Below are positions 1 through 12,713 of a stretch of 64,000 nucleotides of DNA, piece by piece. The notes under the pieces are model-generated. The model had not been told where the DNA came from. It was given only the letters and a program-made list of their open reading frames with translations, and did not search any database. Location of the stretch: contig NZ_CP052859.1 in assembly GCF_012935695.1 (NCBI RefSeq), forward strand, positions 96,001-160,000. The letters are read 5' to 3'. Source of the stretch: Pseudomonas sp. ADAK18. GTDB lineage: Bacteria > Pseudomonadota > Gammaproteobacteria > Pseudomonadales > Pseudomonadaceae. The translations under genes and the position numbers were made by a program. Positions within the stretch are counted from its first letter, which is position 1. The number at the start of each line of letters is the position of its first letter.

Positions 1-722
1 TTGCCTGAATCACTTTCGCTGCACTGTTCCACCACCTGGCGGCAGATGCCCAGTAGGGTTTCAGCGTTGGTCAGGTTCTTATGTTCCTGCTCCAGTTGCT
101 CCAGTTCGGTCTCGCCCAGCCCCAGGCTTTCCAGTTCTTCCAGCTGGTAACTGAGCAATTGGTGGCGGGCGCGCTGCTCGTCGCCGGAATTGGAAAGGCG
201 CTCCAGCTCCTGACGGGTCTGGCGCCAGCGCTGCGCGGCCAATTGCACTTGGCGCGCGAGGTCGGTGGCGCCGGCGTATTCGTCGAGCAGACGACGATGA
301 GTATCGGTTTTCAGCAGGGACTGGTGTTCATGCTGGCTGTGGATGTCGATCAGCAGTTCGCCCAAGGCTTTCAAGTCGCCGAGGGGGCAGGGTGTGCCAT
401 TGATGTAGCCGCGCGACCGGCCTTCAGCGGTGATGACGCGGCGCAGGATGCACGGGCCGTCATTATTAAGGTCGCGCTCGGCAAGCCAGGCCTCGGCTTC
501 GGGGATGTCCGCGAGGTCGAAGGTAGCGAGAATATCGGCCTTGTCGGCACCGGGGCGAACGACTCCGTTGTCGGCGCGATCACCCAGGGTCAGGCCGAGA
601 GCGTCGAGCATAATCGACTTGCCGGCGCCGGTTTCGCCTGTGATTACGCTCATCCCGCGATCCAGCTCAAGATCCAGATGTTCGACGATGGCGTAGTTAT
701 GTACGGACAGGTGCACCAGCAT
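1..722 (-). CDS. recN: DNA repair ATPase RecN, N-terminal part
   Basis: An SMC-like ATPase that acts in double-strand break repair by recombination. The gene reads leftwards and runs off the window, so only about the first 240 residues are present. The protein begins MLVHLSVHNYAIVEHLDLEL and has a Walker A motif GETGAGKS at residues 29-36. After it comes the family segment containing IDIHSQHEHQ, which leads into the coiled coil. I chose the ATG at 722, which gives the usual RecN N-terminus directly downstream of a LexA box. It is divergent from the grpE-dnaK-dnaJ heat-shock genes. Identity is secure; only the truncation limits what can be said. Confidence 0.96.
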   Translation of the reverse strand, partial: MLVHLSVHNYAIVEHLDLELDRGMSVITGETGAGKSIMLDALGLTLGDRADNGVVRPGADKADILATFDLADIPEAEAWLAERDLNNDGPCILRRVITAEGRSRGYINGTPCPLGDLKALGELLIDIHSQHEHQSLLKTDTHRRLLDEYAGATDLARQVQLAAQRWRQTRQELERLSNSGDEQRARHQLLSYQLEELESLGLGETELEQLEQEHKNLTNAETLLGICRQVVEQCSESDSG

Positions 723-746
723 GACGGCCGCTCCCAGGCTTTAGGT

Positions 747-783
747 CTGGTTATTTATACAGTGTTTTGTTTGGCGCTGACAA
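747..783 (-). promoter_or_regulatory. recN promoter with LexA box
   Basis: A 16-base LexA site of form CTG-N10-CAG (CTGGTTATTTATACAG on the plus strand) lies at 747-762, 25 bases upstream of the recN start. It overlaps a reverse-strand -10 TATAAA (754-759). A matching -35 TTGTCA lies at 778-783, with an 18-base spacer. A repressor there would block RNA polymerase, as expected for an SOS gene. The site matches the known gamma-proteobacterial LexA consensus; binding is inferred. Confidence 0.85.
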
Positions 784-894
784 TCCTGACGCTTAGCTCG
801 ATTTGCTTGATCTACTTATTTTTTTAGCGCGAAGAGGAATGAGTCGTGGGAATTAATCTGAGGCAAGTGAAAGACTTTTGGTAACGCTCGTGCC

Positions 895-920
895 CTTGAA
901 CCTGAAAATTGTGGCCCCAT
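895..920 (+). promoter_or_regulatory. sigma-32 heat-shock promoter of grpE
   Basis: CTTGAA at 895-900 and CCCCAT at 915-920 are separated by 14 bases. Both elements match the RpoH consensus. The promoter lies about 55 bases upstream of the grpE start. Confidence 0.88.
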
Positions 921-975
921 ATACCGGAACAGAAGCGCGAGTCGAGTTCGCGCATGATTTTGAAAGGAGAAATCT

Positions 976-1545
976 ATGGCTGACGAACAGACGCAGGATA
1001 CGCAAAATCCAGACGCCAATCAGGCCTCGCCAGCAGCAGGTGAAGACCTGGTGGCTCGTGTACAAGTGCTCGAAGAGCAATTGGCAGGCGCGCAGGATCA
1101 GGCTTTGCGTGTTGCCGCCGATCTGCAGAACGTCCGCCGCCGTGCCGAGCAGGATGTAGAAAAAGCCCACAAATTTGCGCTGGAAAAATTTGCCGGTGAT
1201 CTGTTGCCGATCATCGACAGCCTTGAGCGTGGCCTTGAGTTGTCCAACCCGGACGACGAAAACATCCGCCCAATGCGCGAAGGGATCGAGCTGACGCTGA
1301 AAATGTTCCAGGACACCCTGAAGCGTTATCAGCTGGAAGCTATCGATCCACAAGGCGGCGAGCCGTTCAGCGCCGAGCATCACCAGGCGATGGCGATGCA
1401 GGAAAGTGCTGATCTTGAGCCGAACAGCGTGCTGAAAGTGTTTCAGAAGGGGTATCAGCTCAATGGTCGCTTGTTGCGTCCAGCGATGGTGGTGGTGAGC
1501 AAGGCTCCTGTATCCGTCGCCCCTTCGATTGACGAGCAGGCTTGA
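976..1545 (+). CDS. grpE: Nucleotide exchange factor GrpE
   Basis: Cochaperone that releases ADP from DnaK in the cytoplasmic DnaK-DnaJ-GrpE folding cycle. The 189-residue protein has an acidic disordered start, a long helical region around residues 20-90 rich in Glu and Gln, and the C-terminal beta domain ending in the family segment with [10 protein letters not shown] near residue 165. Length is normal for the family. A ribosome binding site AAAGGAG ends a few bases before the ATG. It has a sigma-32 promoter of its own, and its stop codon overlaps the sigma-32 promoter of dnaK. Confidence 0.98.
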   Translation: MADEQTQDTQNPDANQASPAAGEDLVARVQVLEEQLAGAQDQALRVAADLQNVRRRAEQDVEKAHKFALEKFAGDLLPIIDSLERGLELSNPDDENIRPMREGIELTLKMFQDTLKRYQLEAIDPQGGEPFSAEHHQAMAMQESADLEPNSVLKVFQKGYQLNGRLLRPAMVVVSKAPVSVAPSIDEQA

Positions 1546-1566
1546 AATCGGTCGCAAGGCCCCCAT
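1541..1566 (+). promoter_or_regulatory. sigma-32 heat-shock promoter of dnaK
   Basis: CTTGAA at 1541-1546 overlaps the grpE stop codon, and CCCCAT follows at 1561-1566 after 14 bases. This repeats the spacing and both hexamers of the grpE promoter. dnaK can therefore be induced separately from grpE. Confidence 0.87.
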
Positions 1567-1646
1567 CTATAAGTCAAGCGTTTAAGTGCTACCGCAGTTA
1601 GCCACCACTGCTGCGGCAACAAAATCCAAGTTTCGGGAGAGTTAAC

Positions 1647-3563
<1,917 letters not shown>

Positions 3564-3614
3564 CTTGGTCGCCCGGTTGACCGCTCACAAGCGGTGACTG
3601 GTAGGATGTCGCCG

Positions 3615-3634
3615 CGCGGGAGCTTGCTCCCGCG
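3615..3634. repeat. REP-like hairpin between dnaK and dnaJ
   Basis: A perfect 9-bp inverted repeat (CGCGGGAGC, a TT loop, GCTCCCGCG) with the GGGAGCTTGCTCCC core seen in Pseudomonas repetitive extragenic palindromes. A smaller hairpin (ACCGCT-CACA-AGCGGT) at 3580-3595 lies closer to the dnaK stop. Neither has a T-run, so they are more likely mRNA-stabilising or partial termination structures. The rest of the 315-base dnaK-dnaJ gap holds only the promoter noted at 3784-3812. Confidence 0.6.
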
Positions 3635-3783
3635 TTGGCGTGTCTGGGGTAAGCGAATTTTTACAGCATGCGACAACGCTCGGATGCTGGCGGTGTGATC
3701 GGGAATGCTCCTGCTTTCCGAGCGACGGTACCGCGTTTTTAGCTGGGTCTCGGCTGAAAGCAGTAAAGACCAGGATCGTTGAA

Positions 3784-3812
3784 TTGACGTGAGTTGGGTC
3801 CGGGCCTGTATT
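3784..3812 (+). promoter_or_regulatory. Candidate sigma-70 promoter of dnaJ-dapB
   Basis: TTGACG at 3784-3789 and TGTATT at 3807-3812 are separated by 17 bases, about 65 bases before the dnaJ start. No good sigma-32 site is visible here, so heat induction of dnaJ probably comes by read-through from dnaK. Confidence 0.4.
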
Positions 3813-3878
3813 GGGGCTCAACGAGTTTGGCAAGGCTCAGGAGGGTTTTGCCGAACGTCCTTAAGAGTGCAAAGACTT

Positions 3879-5820
<1,942 letters not shown>

Positions 5821-5831
5821 GAAGTAGCTAA

Positions 5832-5867
5832 AACGGGGTCTAGGCTTTAACCTTGGGCCCTGTTTTT
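5832..5867 (+). terminator. Terminator after dapB
   Basis: An imperfect stem (AACGGGGTC-TAGG pairing with CCTTGGGCCCTGTT, with G-U pairs and one bulge) is followed by a T-run. It lies 12 bases past the dapB stop and closes the dnaJ-dapB unit. Confidence 0.65.
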
Positions 5868-5996
5868 ACCCGCTAAGCGACGTCCTGTCGCATTCCCCTG
5901 CCTTTAAGGCTCTTTAGCGGTGGACCAAAAAAGCCTTTTTCTGTAAGCTACAGCTTTAGTGTGTCCACTAAAAGCGCGCAGAATAATTCGGTGAAG

Positions 5997-6034
5997 AAGC
6001 GGGGTGACGTGTCCATACGTCACTCCGCTTTTTT
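5997..6034 (+). terminator. Strong terminator or attenuator in the carA leader
   Basis: A 14-bp stem (5997-6010 with 6017-6030, one G-U pair, six-base loop) is followed by six T residues and ends only 46 bases before the carA start. No convincing promoter fits between it and carA, so carAB transcription must pass it. That suggests attenuation. An in-frame GTG reading frame of 40 codons (5961-6083) runs through the hairpin and stops overlapping the carA TTG; it has no clear ribosome binding site. Confidence 0.7.
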
Positions 6035-6079
6035 ACAACCTGCGATCGCCCTTTCAGGCTTTATTTACGGGAGGTCTTC

Positions 6080-7216
6080 TTGACTAAGCCAGCCATACTC
6101 GCCCTTGCTGATGGCAGCATTTTTCGCGGCGAAGCCATTGGAGCCGACGGTCAGACCGTTGGAGAGGTGGTGTTCAACACCGCCATGACCGGCTATCAGG
6201 AAATCCTTACCGATCCTTCCTACGCCCAACAGATCGTTACCCTGACCTATCCGCACATCGGCAACACCGGTACTACACCGGAAGACGTCGAGTCTGATCG
6301 TGTCTGGTCCGCGGGTCTGGTGATTCGTGACCTGCCACTGGTTGCGAGCAACTGGCGTAACACGATGTCCCTGTCCGATTACCTGAAAGCCAACAACGTT
6401 GTGGCGATCGCCGGTATCGACACGCGCCGCCTGACACGCATCCTGCGTGAAAAAGGCTCGCAGAACGGCTGCATCATGGCCGGTGACAACATTTCCGAAG
6501 CAGCGGCGATTGCAGCGGCCCAAGGTTTTCCTGGCCTGAAAGGCATGGACCTGGCAAAAGTCGTCAGCACCAAGGAGCAGTACGAGTGGCGCTCCACTGT
6601 CTGGGACTTGAAGACCGACAGCCACGCGACCATCGAGGCCGCTGATCTGCCTTACCACGTCGTGGCCTACGACTACGGCATCAAGTACAACATTCTGCGC
6701 ATGCTGGTCGAGCGCGGTTGCCGCGTGACTGTAGTGCCGGCACAAACCCCAGCCAACGATGTGCTGGCCCTGCAGCCAGACGGCGTGTTCCTGTCCAACG
6801 GCCCAGGTGATCCTGAGCCTTGCGACTACGCCATCCAGGCTATCAAGGACGTGCTGGAAACCGAGATTCCGGTATTCGGTATCTGCCTCGGTCACCAACT
6901 GCTGGCACTGGCCTCCGGCGCCAAGACCCTGAAAATGGGCCACGGCCACCACGGTGCCAACCACCCGGTGCAGGACCTGGACACTGGCGTGGTGATGATC
7001 ACCAGCCAGAACCACGGTTTTGCGGTGGATGAAGCGACTCTGCCGGGCAATGTCCGGGCGATTCACAAGTCGCTGTTTGACGGTTCCCTGCAAGGCATCG
7101 AGCGCACCGATAAGAGTGCGTTCAGCTTCCAGGGCCACCCTGAAGCAAGCCCGGGCCCGAACGACGTAGCGCCGCTGTTCGACCGTTTCATCAATGAGAT
7201 GGCCAAGCGACGCTGA
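6080..7216 (+). CDS. carA: Carbamoyl-phosphate synthase, small (glutaminase) subunit
   Basis: Hydrolyses glutamine and channels ammonia to CarB for carbamoyl phosphate, the precursor of arginine and pyrimidines. The 378-residue protein has the N-terminal CPSase small-chain domain, then a class I glutamine amidotransferase domain from about residue 190. The nucleophile is Cys269 in FGICLGHQ, and the His/Glu pair is in the [11 protein letters not shown] segment. Translation begins at TTG 6080, preceded by a GGGAGG site; this gives the conserved [13 protein letters not shown] start and no upstream ATG fits. carB follows after about 100 bases. Confidence 0.97.
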   Translation: MTKPAILALADGSIFRGEAIGADGQTVGEVVFNTAMTGYQEILTDPSYAQQIVTLTYPHIGNTGTTPEDVESDRVWSAGLVIRDLPLVASNWRNTMSLSDYLKANNVVAIAGIDTRRLTRILREKGSQNGCIMAGDNISEAAAIAAAQGFPGLKGMDLAKVVSTKEQYEWRSTVWDLKTDSHATIEAADLPYHVVAYDYGIKYNILRMLVERGCRVTVVPAQTPANDVLALQPDGVFLSNGPGDPEPCDYAIQAIKDVLETEIPVFGICLGHQLLALASGAKTLKMGHGHHGANHPVQDLDTGVVMITSQNHGFAVDEATLPGNVRAIHKSLFDGSLQGIERTDKSAFSFQGHPEASPGPNDVAPLFDRFINEMAKRR

Positions 7217-7320
7217 GTAAGCGGCCTGAAGGTGGCCCCGAAAATCGGCGGTCCCTCAGGCTCTTCAAAGATTGTTCAAGACGGCTTGCCGACTGACCTG
7301 CGGATTTGAGTGACAAACCC

Positions 7321-10300
7321 ATGCCAAAACGTACAGACATAAAAAGCATCCTGATTCTCGGCGCTGGCCCGATCGTGATCGGCCAGGCCTGCGAATTCGA
7401 CTACTCCGGCGCCCAGGCCTGTAAGGCTCTGCGCGAAGAGGGTTACCGCGTCATCCTAGTGAACTCCAACCCGGCCACCATCATGACCGACCCGGACATG
7501 GCCGACGCCACCTATATCGAGCCGATCAAGTGGCAGACCGTTGCCAAGATCATCGAAAAAGAGCGTCCGGACGCGCTGTTGCCAACCATGGGTGGCCAGA
7601 CCGCCCTGAACTGCGCACTGGACCTGGAGCGCGAAGGCGTTCTGGAGAAGTTCGGCGTAGAGATGATCGGCGCCAATGCTGACACCATTGATAAGGCGGA
7701 AGACCGTTCGCGTTTCGACAAGGCGATGAAGTCCATCGGTCTGGATTGCCCGCGCTCGGGTATTGCCCACAGCATGGAAGAGGCCAATCTGGTCCTCGAG
7801 AAGCTTGGTTTTCCGTGCATCATCCGTCCATCCTTCACCATGGGCGGCACCGGTGGTGGTATCGCTTACAATCGTGAAGAGTTCGAAGAAATCTGCGCCC
7901 GTGGTCTGGACCTGTCGCCGACCAAAGAGCTGCTGATCGACGAATCCCTGATCGGCTGGAAAGAATATGAGATGGAGGTTGTCCGCGATAAGAAGGACAA
8001 CTGCATCATCGTCTGCTCCATCGAAAACTTTGACCCAATGGGCGTGCACACCGGTGACTCGATCACTGTTGCGCCAGCACAGACCCTGACGGACAAGGAA
8101 TACCAGATCATGCGTAACGCCTCCCTGGCGGTACTGCGTGAGATCGGCGTGGAAACCGGCGGCTCCAACGTCCAGTTCGGCATCTGCCCGGACACTGGCC
8201 GCATGGTTGTGATCGAGATGAACCCGCGTGTATCGCGTTCTTCGGCGCTGGCATCGAAAGCTACCGGCTTCCCGATTGCGCGCATCGCTGCCAAGCTGGC
8301 GATCGGTTACACCTTGGACGAACTGCAAAACGAAATCACTGGCGGCGCAACGCCGGCATCCTTCGAGCCGTCGATCGACTACGTCGTCACTAAGCTGCCA
8401 CGCTTCGCTTTCGAGAAATTCCCGAAAGCCGACGCTCGCCTGACCACTCAGATGAAGTCGGTCGGTGAAGTCATGGCTATCGGCCGGACCTTCCAGGAGT
8501 CCCTGCAGAAAGCGCTGCGTGGCCTGGAAGTGGGTGTTTGCGGTCTGGACGAGAAACTCGACCTGAGCAACCCGGAAAGCATGAGCGTGCTCAAGCGCGA
8601 GCTGACCGTGCCGGGTGCCGAGCGTATCTGGTACGTGGCCGATGCTTTCCGCGCCGGCATGACCGTCGAAGACATCTTCGGCATGAATATGATCGACCCG
8701 TGGTTCCTGGTGCAGATCGAAGATCTGATCAAGGAAGAAGAGAAGGTCAAGACCCTCGGTCTGTCCTCTATCGACCGCGACCTGATGTTCCGCCTCAAGC
8801 GCAAAGGCTTCTCTGACATGCGCCTGGCCAAGCTGCTGGGTGTGACCGAGAAGAACCTGCGCACCCATCGCCACAAGCTGGATATCTTCCCAGTCTACAA
8901 GCGTGTTGATACCTGTGCGGCCGAGTTCGCAACCGATACCGCGTATATGTACTCCACCTACGAGGAAGAGTGCGAAGCCGCGCCGTCGGGCCGCGACAAA
9001 ATCATGATCCTGGGTGGCGGTCCAAACCGTATCGGCCAAGGCATCGAGTTCGATTATTGCTGCGTACACGCCGCTCTCGCCCTGCGCGAAGACGGGTACG
9101 AGACCATTATGGTCAACTGCAACCCAGAAACTGTTTCCACTGACTACGACACTTCCGACCGTCTGTACTTCGAGCCGGTAACGCTGGAAGACGTACTGGA
9201 AATCTGTCGCGTCGAGAAGCCAAAAGGCGTGATCGTCCAGTACGGCGGCCAAACCCCGTTGAAACTGGCTCGCGCACTCGAAGCCGCTGGCGTACCGATC
9301 ATCGGTACCAGCCCTGACGCTATCGACCGTGCCGAAGACCGTGAGCGCTTCCAGCAAATGGTTGAGCGCCTGAACCTGCGTCAGCCGCCAAACGCCACCG
9401 TGCGCAGCGAAGATGAAGCGATCCGCGCAGCCAGCAAGATTGGTTATCCGCTGGTGGTGCGTCCGTCCTACGTATTGGGCGGCCGGGCGATGGAAATCGT
9501 CTACGAAGAAGAAGAACTCAAGCGTTACCTGCGCGATGCAGTGAAAGTGTCCAACGACAGCCCGGTGCTGCTGGACCACTTCCTCAACTGCGCCATCGAG
9601 ATGGACGTGGATGCGGTTTGCGACGGCACCGACGTCGTGATCGGCGCGATCATGCAGCACATCGAACAGGCTGGCGTTCACTCCGGTGATTCCGCTTGTT
9701 CATTGCCGCCGTACTCGCTGCCGGTGCACATCCAGAACGAAATGCGTGAGCAGGTCAAGAAAATGGCCCTGGAGTTGGGTGTGGTTGGCCTGATGAACGT
9801 ACAGTTGGCGCTGCAAGGCGAAGACATCTACGTTATCGAAGTCAACCCGCGCGCTTCCCGCACCGTACCTTTCGTTTCCAAGTGCATCGGTGTTTCCTTG
9901 GCGATGATTGCCGCCCGTGTGATGGCCGGTAAGACCCTGAAGGAAATCGGCTTCACCAAGGAAATCATTCCGAACTTTTACAGCGTGAAAGAGGCGGTGT
10001 TCCCATTCGCCAAATTCCCTGGTGTGGATCCGATCCTGGGCCCAGAGATGAAGTCCACCGGTGAAGTGATGGGTGTGGGCGATACCTTCGGTGAAGCATT
10101 CGCCAAGGCTCAGATGGGTGCCAGCGAAGTGTTGCCAACCGGCGGTACTGCCTTCATCAGTGTGCGTGATGATGACAAACCACTGGTTGCAGGCGTGGCC
10201 CGTGATCTGATCAACTTGGGCTTCGAAATCGTGGCTACTGCCGGGACCGCCAAGCTGATTGAGGCTGCCGGTCTGAAAGTGCGTCGCGTAAACAAGGTGA

Positions 10301-10542
10301 CGGAAGGTCGTCCGCATGTGGTCGACATGATCAAGAATGACGAAGTCACCCTGATCATCAACACCACTGAAGGTCGCCAGTCGATCGCGGACTCGTACTC
10401 CATTCGTCGTAACGCCTTGCAGCACAAGATCTACTGCACCACCACTATTGCTGCTGGCGAAGCTATCTGCGAAGCGCTCAAGTTCGGTCCGGAAAAGACC
10501 GTGCGTCGCTTGCAGGATCTACACGCAGGATTGAAGGCATGA
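7321..10542 (+). CDS. carB: Carbamoyl-phosphate synthase, large subunit
   Basis: Synthesises carbamoyl phosphate from bicarbonate, ammonia and two ATP. The 1073-residue protein has two homologous ATP-grasp halves: the first starts at [16 protein letters not shown], the second near residue 555 at [17 protein letters not shown]-terminal MGS-like allosteric domain begins near residue 935 and binds effectors such as UMP and ornithine in the family. The frame is open to a TTG at 7306, but the ATG at 7321 gives the conserved N-terminus. The stop codon overlaps the greA start by four bases, implying translational coupling. Confidence 0.98.
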   Translation: MPKRTDIKSILILGAGPIVIGQACEFDYSGAQACKALREEGYRVILVNSNPATIMTDPDMADATYIEPIKWQTVAKIIEKERPDALLPTMGGQTALNCALDLEREGVLEKFGVEMIGANADTIDKAEDRSRFDKAMKSIGLDCPRSGIAHSMEEANLVLEKLGFPCIIRPSFTMGGTGGGIAYNREEFEEICARGLDLSPTKELLIDESLIGWKEYEMEVVRDKKDNCIIVCSIENFDPMGVHTGDSITVAPAQTLTDKEYQIMRNASLAVLREIGVETGGSNVQFGICPDTGRMVVIEMNPRVSRSSALASKATGFPIARIAAKLAIGYTLDELQNEITGGATPASFEPSIDYVVTKLPRFAFEKFPKADARLTTQMKSVGEVMAIGRTFQESLQKALRGLEVGVCGLDEKLDLSNPESMSVLKRELTVPGAERIWYVADAFRAGMTVEDIFGMNMIDPWFLVQIEDLIKEEEKVKTLGLSSIDRDLMFRLKRKGFSDMRLAKLLGVTEKNLRTHRHKLDIFPVYKRVDTCAAEFATDTAYMYSTYEEECEAAPSGRDKIMILGGGPNRIGQGIEFDYCCVHAALALREDGYETIMVNCNPETVSTDYDTSDRLYFEPVTLEDVLEICRVEKPKGVIVQYGGQTPLKLARALEAAGVPIIGTSPDAIDRAEDRERFQQMVERLNLRQPPNATVRSEDEAIRAASKIGYPLVVRPSYVLGGRAMEIVYEEEELKRYLRDAVKVSNDSPVLLDHFLNCAIEMDVDAVCDGTDVVIGAIMQHIEQAGVHSGDSACSLPPYSLPVHIQNEMREQVKKMALELGVVGLMNVQLALQGEDIYVIEVNPRASRTVPFVSKCIGVSLAMIAARVMAGKTLKEIGFTKEIIPNFYSVKEAVFPFAKFPGVDPILGPEMKSTGEVMGVGDTFGEAFAKAQMGASEVLPTGGTAFISVRDDDKPLVAGVARDLINLGFEIVATAGTAKLIEAAGLKVRRVNKVTEGRPHVVDMIKNDEVTLIINTTEGRQSIADSYSIRRNALQHKIYCTTTIAAGEAICEALKFGPEKTVRRLQDLHAGLKA

Positions 10543-11015
10543 TCAAATACCCAATGACCGTCCAGGGTGCCAAGGCCCTGGAAGAAGAGCACGCTCATCT
10601 GACCAAGGTCGTCCGTCCGAAGCTCAGCCAGGATATCGGTACGGCCCGCGAGTTGGGTGATTTGAAGGAAAACGCCGAATACCACGCTGCTCGTGAGCAG
10701 CAGGGTATGGTCGAGGCGCGGATCCGTGATATCGAAGGCCGTATGCAGAATGCGGTGATCATCGACGTCACGACTATCCCGAAAACCGGCAAGGTGATTT
10801 TCGGTACCACCGTGGAAATCGCCAACGTCGAGACCGACGAAAGCGTGATTTATCACATCGTGGGCGAGGACGAGGCTGACTTCAAACTCGGCAAGATCTC
10901 CGTCGGTTCGCCGCTGGCCCGTGCCTTGATTGCCAAGGAAGAGGGGGATGTGGTGGCCGTCAAGACGCCTGGTGGCGTGATTGAGTACGAGATTGTCGAA
11001 GTTCGTCACATCTGA
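10539..11015 (+). CDS. greA: Transcription elongation factor GreA
   Basis: Rescues backtracked RNA polymerase by stimulating transcript cleavage through the secondary channel. The 158-residue protein has the N-terminal coiled coil, with the acidic tip in [20 protein letters not shown] around residues 35-55. The C-terminal FKBP-like domain begins near residue 80 and includes the [16 protein letters not shown] signature. Start and carB stop share ATGA, so expression is tied to carAB. A stable hairpin follows the stop at once. Confidence 0.98.
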   Translation: MIKYPMTVQGAKALEEEHAHLTKVVRPKLSQDIGTARELGDLKENAEYHAAREQQGMVEARIRDIEGRMQNAVIIDVTTIPKTGKVIFGTTVEIANVETDESVIYHIVGEDEADFKLGKISVGSPLARALIAKEEGDVVAVKTPGGVIEYEIVEVRHI

Positions 11016-11020
11016 AAGAC

Positions 11021-11043
11021 GGCGCCCGCTACGTGCGGGCGCC
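11021..11043 (+). other. Hairpin between greA and the DUF4149 gene
   Basis: A perfect 9-bp stem GGCGCCCGC / GCGGGCGCC with a five-base loop ends on the base before the ATG of the next gene. There is no T-run, so it is a poor intrinsic terminator. It occupies the place where the ribosome binding site of the downstream gene should be. Confidence 0.7.
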
Positions 11044-11448
11044 ATGCTTTGGCAGTTTGCCCAGATGCTCTGGGTTGGCGGCCTATGGCTGTTGCACATT
11101 GGCGTGCTACCGGCGCTGGGCCTGATTGGCCTGGCTCCGTTGCTGATCGATGAGATCGGCGGATTATTGAGTGCGTTGCTGGTAGGTTTTGCGGCGGCGT
11201 GCGTGACGCTTCAGGCACTGGTACTAATCAAGGCCGAAGGCTTGGGGAGTTTGTGGCGGGATATTCGCGGGCAACTGCTGTTGATGGCGCTGTATGCCTG
11301 CGCAATGTACTGCGTGGTACGCATCTGGCTGCCGGAGGCGTTGCGCTGGCAGCTATTCAGCTATCTTGTGCTAGGGTTCTCCGGCCTGGTGTTGGTTGTG
11401 CAACCCGCGCCAGGATGGAGTGGCAGGGCGCGCGAAGCACGCCCGTGA
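11044..11448 (+). CDS. DUF4149 domain inner-membrane protein
   Basis: A small membrane protein of 134 residues and unknown function. It is almost entirely hydrophobic, with about four transmembrane segments: around residues 5-25 (VGGLWLLHIGVLPALGLIG), 40-60, 75-95 and 103-120. It resembles the DUF4149 family, which in Pseudomonas sits beside greA. The ATG at 11044 is taken because the longer frame only overlaps greA. The start has no Shine-Dalgarno; a hairpin abuts it, so translation is probably weak or depends on greA. A role cannot be assigned from sequence. Confidence 0.75.
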   Translation: MLWQFAQMLWVGGLWLLHIGVLPALGLIGLAPLLIDEIGGLLSALLVGFAAACVTLQALVLIKAEGLGSLWRDIRGQLLLMALYACAMYCVVRIWLPEALRWQLFSYLVLGFSGLVLVVQPAPGWSGRAREARP

Positions 11449-11457
11449 CCCTTGTAA

Positions 11458-11766
11458 TCATTTGAAGCGATGAACGTTCGACAGTTGCTTGTTGACGCTG
11501 AAATTCTTGCGATACAGCAGCGCCATCTTGCCAATGACCTGAACCAGATCTGCCTTACCGACCTTGCAGAGTTCTGCAATGGCCGCAAGGCGCGACTCGC
11601 GATCAAGGATGTTGACCTTGATCTTGATCAGTTCGTGATCGCTCAATGCGCGTTCAAGTTCGGCTAACACACCTTCAGTCAAACCGTTGTCAGCCACAAT
11701 CAAAACTGGTTTCAGATGGTGGCCAATGGATTTGTACTGTTTCTTCTGCTCTTGAGTGAGCGGCAT
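11458..11766 (-). CDS. yhbY: CRS1/YhbY-type RNA-binding protein
   Basis: A 102-residue single-domain KH-like RNA-binding protein associated with ribosome assembly in relatives. Visible family features are the start MPLTQEQKKQYKSIGHHLKP, the LIVADNGLT segment, the ELIKIKVNI strand near residue 48, and the C-terminal GKMALLYR motif that replaces the GxxG loop region. It is convergent with the DUF4149 gene, with only nine bases between them, and divergent from rlmE. Confidence 0.93.
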   Translation of the reverse strand: MPLTQEQKKQYKSIGHHLKPVLIVADNGLTEGVLAELERALSDHELIKIKVNILDRESRLAAIAELCKVGKADLVQVIGKMALLYRKNFSVNKQLSNVHRFK

Positions 11767-11871
11767 AATCTGACCCCTGCGTCTGATCTTGTAAAAAGCG
11801 GCGGCCAGTTTACCCGAGCGAGTCCGGGACCGCCCAGTTAATCACGACCCGTTTTATTTTCGAGGTGGCCC

Positions 11872-12522
11872 GTGGCCCGTTCCAAAACTAGTCTTAAGTG
11901 GCTGCAAGAACATTTCAACGACCCTTACGTCAAAATGGCGCAAAAGGATGGCTACCGCTCCCGAGCCAGCTACAAGCTGTTGGAGATCCAGGAAAAGGAC
12001 AAATTGATCCGTCCTGGCATGAGCGTAATTGATCTTGGCGCAGCCCCGGGTGGCTGGTCCCAGGTGACCAGTCGTCTGATTGGTGGGCAAGGTCGTCTGA
12101 TCGCTTCCGATATCCTGGAAATGGACAGTATCCCGGACGTGACCTTCGTTCATGGCGATTTTACCCAGGATGCGGTGCTGGCGCAGATCCTCGAGGCCGT
12201 TGGAAATTCGCAGGTAGACCTTGTGATTTCCGATATGGCCCCCAATATGAGTGGATTACCAGCTGTAGATATGCCTCGAGCGATGTTTCTTTGTGAGTTG
12301 GCATTGGATCTGGCTGGTCGGGTTTTGCGTCCAGGTGGTGATTTTCTGGTCAAGGTCTTCCAGGGTGAAGGTTTCGATGAGTATCACAAGAACATCCGCA
12401 AGCTGTTCGACAAGGTGCAGACGCGCAAGCCAGACTCTTCGCGAGACAGGTCTCGCGAGCAGTATTTGCTGGGTCGCGGTTTCCGTGGCATTGAAGGCGC
12501 TGCCAGCGAAGAGCGTTTTTGA
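11872..12522 (+). CDS. rlmE: 23S rRNA 2'-O-methyltransferase RlmE (FtsJ/RrmJ)
   Basis: Methylates U2552 of 23S rRNA using SAM. The 216-residue protein has the [12 protein letters not shown] segment with the first catalytic Lys, the SAM motif [14 protein letters not shown] (about residues 51-64), the DMAPNMSG motif with the catalytic Asp, and [11 protein letters not shown] with the second Lys. Translation starts at GTG 11872, with GAGG six bases before it. The protein runs several residues beyond the conserved GFRG end ([10 protein letters not shown]). It precedes ftsH, the same pairing as ftsJ-ftsH in enterics. Confidence 0.97.
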   Translation: MARSKTSLKWLQEHFNDPYVKMAQKDGYRSRASYKLLEIQEKDKLIRPGMSVIDLGAAPGGWSQVTSRLIGGQGRLIASDILEMDSIPDVTFVHGDFTQDAVLAQILEAVGNSQVDLVISDMAPNMSGLPAVDMPRAMFLCELALDLAGRVLRPGGDFLVKVFQGEGFDEYHKNIRKLFDKVQTRKPDSSRDRSREQYLLGRGFRGIEGAASEERF

Positions 12523-12529
12523 GGAATTC

Positions 12530-12565
12530 GACGAAGGCGATAGGTTTTTTTATATCGCTTTCGTC
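12530..12565. other. Stem-loop between rlmE and ftsH
   Basis: A 13-bp stem GACGAAGGCGATA / TATCGCTTTCGTC (one G-U pair) encloses a T-rich loop (GGTTTTTTTA). It begins eight bases past the rlmE stop. The T-run sits inside the loop and not after the stem, so it does not look like a standard intrinsic terminator on either strand. The remaining 150 bases before ftsH contain no gene and no promoter I can name with confidence. Confidence 0.65.
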
Positions 12566-12713
12566 ATGAAGCTTTACGAATATTGTGTAGTCAAAGTTTC
12601 ACAAAGGGTTACAGACGGCGCCTGCCAGAGTTGTAGGTAATGTAGTAAGTTAGGCCGGTGAATATCATGCGAAGCACGCGCCAGTAGCGGAGCTTGCTTC
12701 AGAGGGTAGTTAA

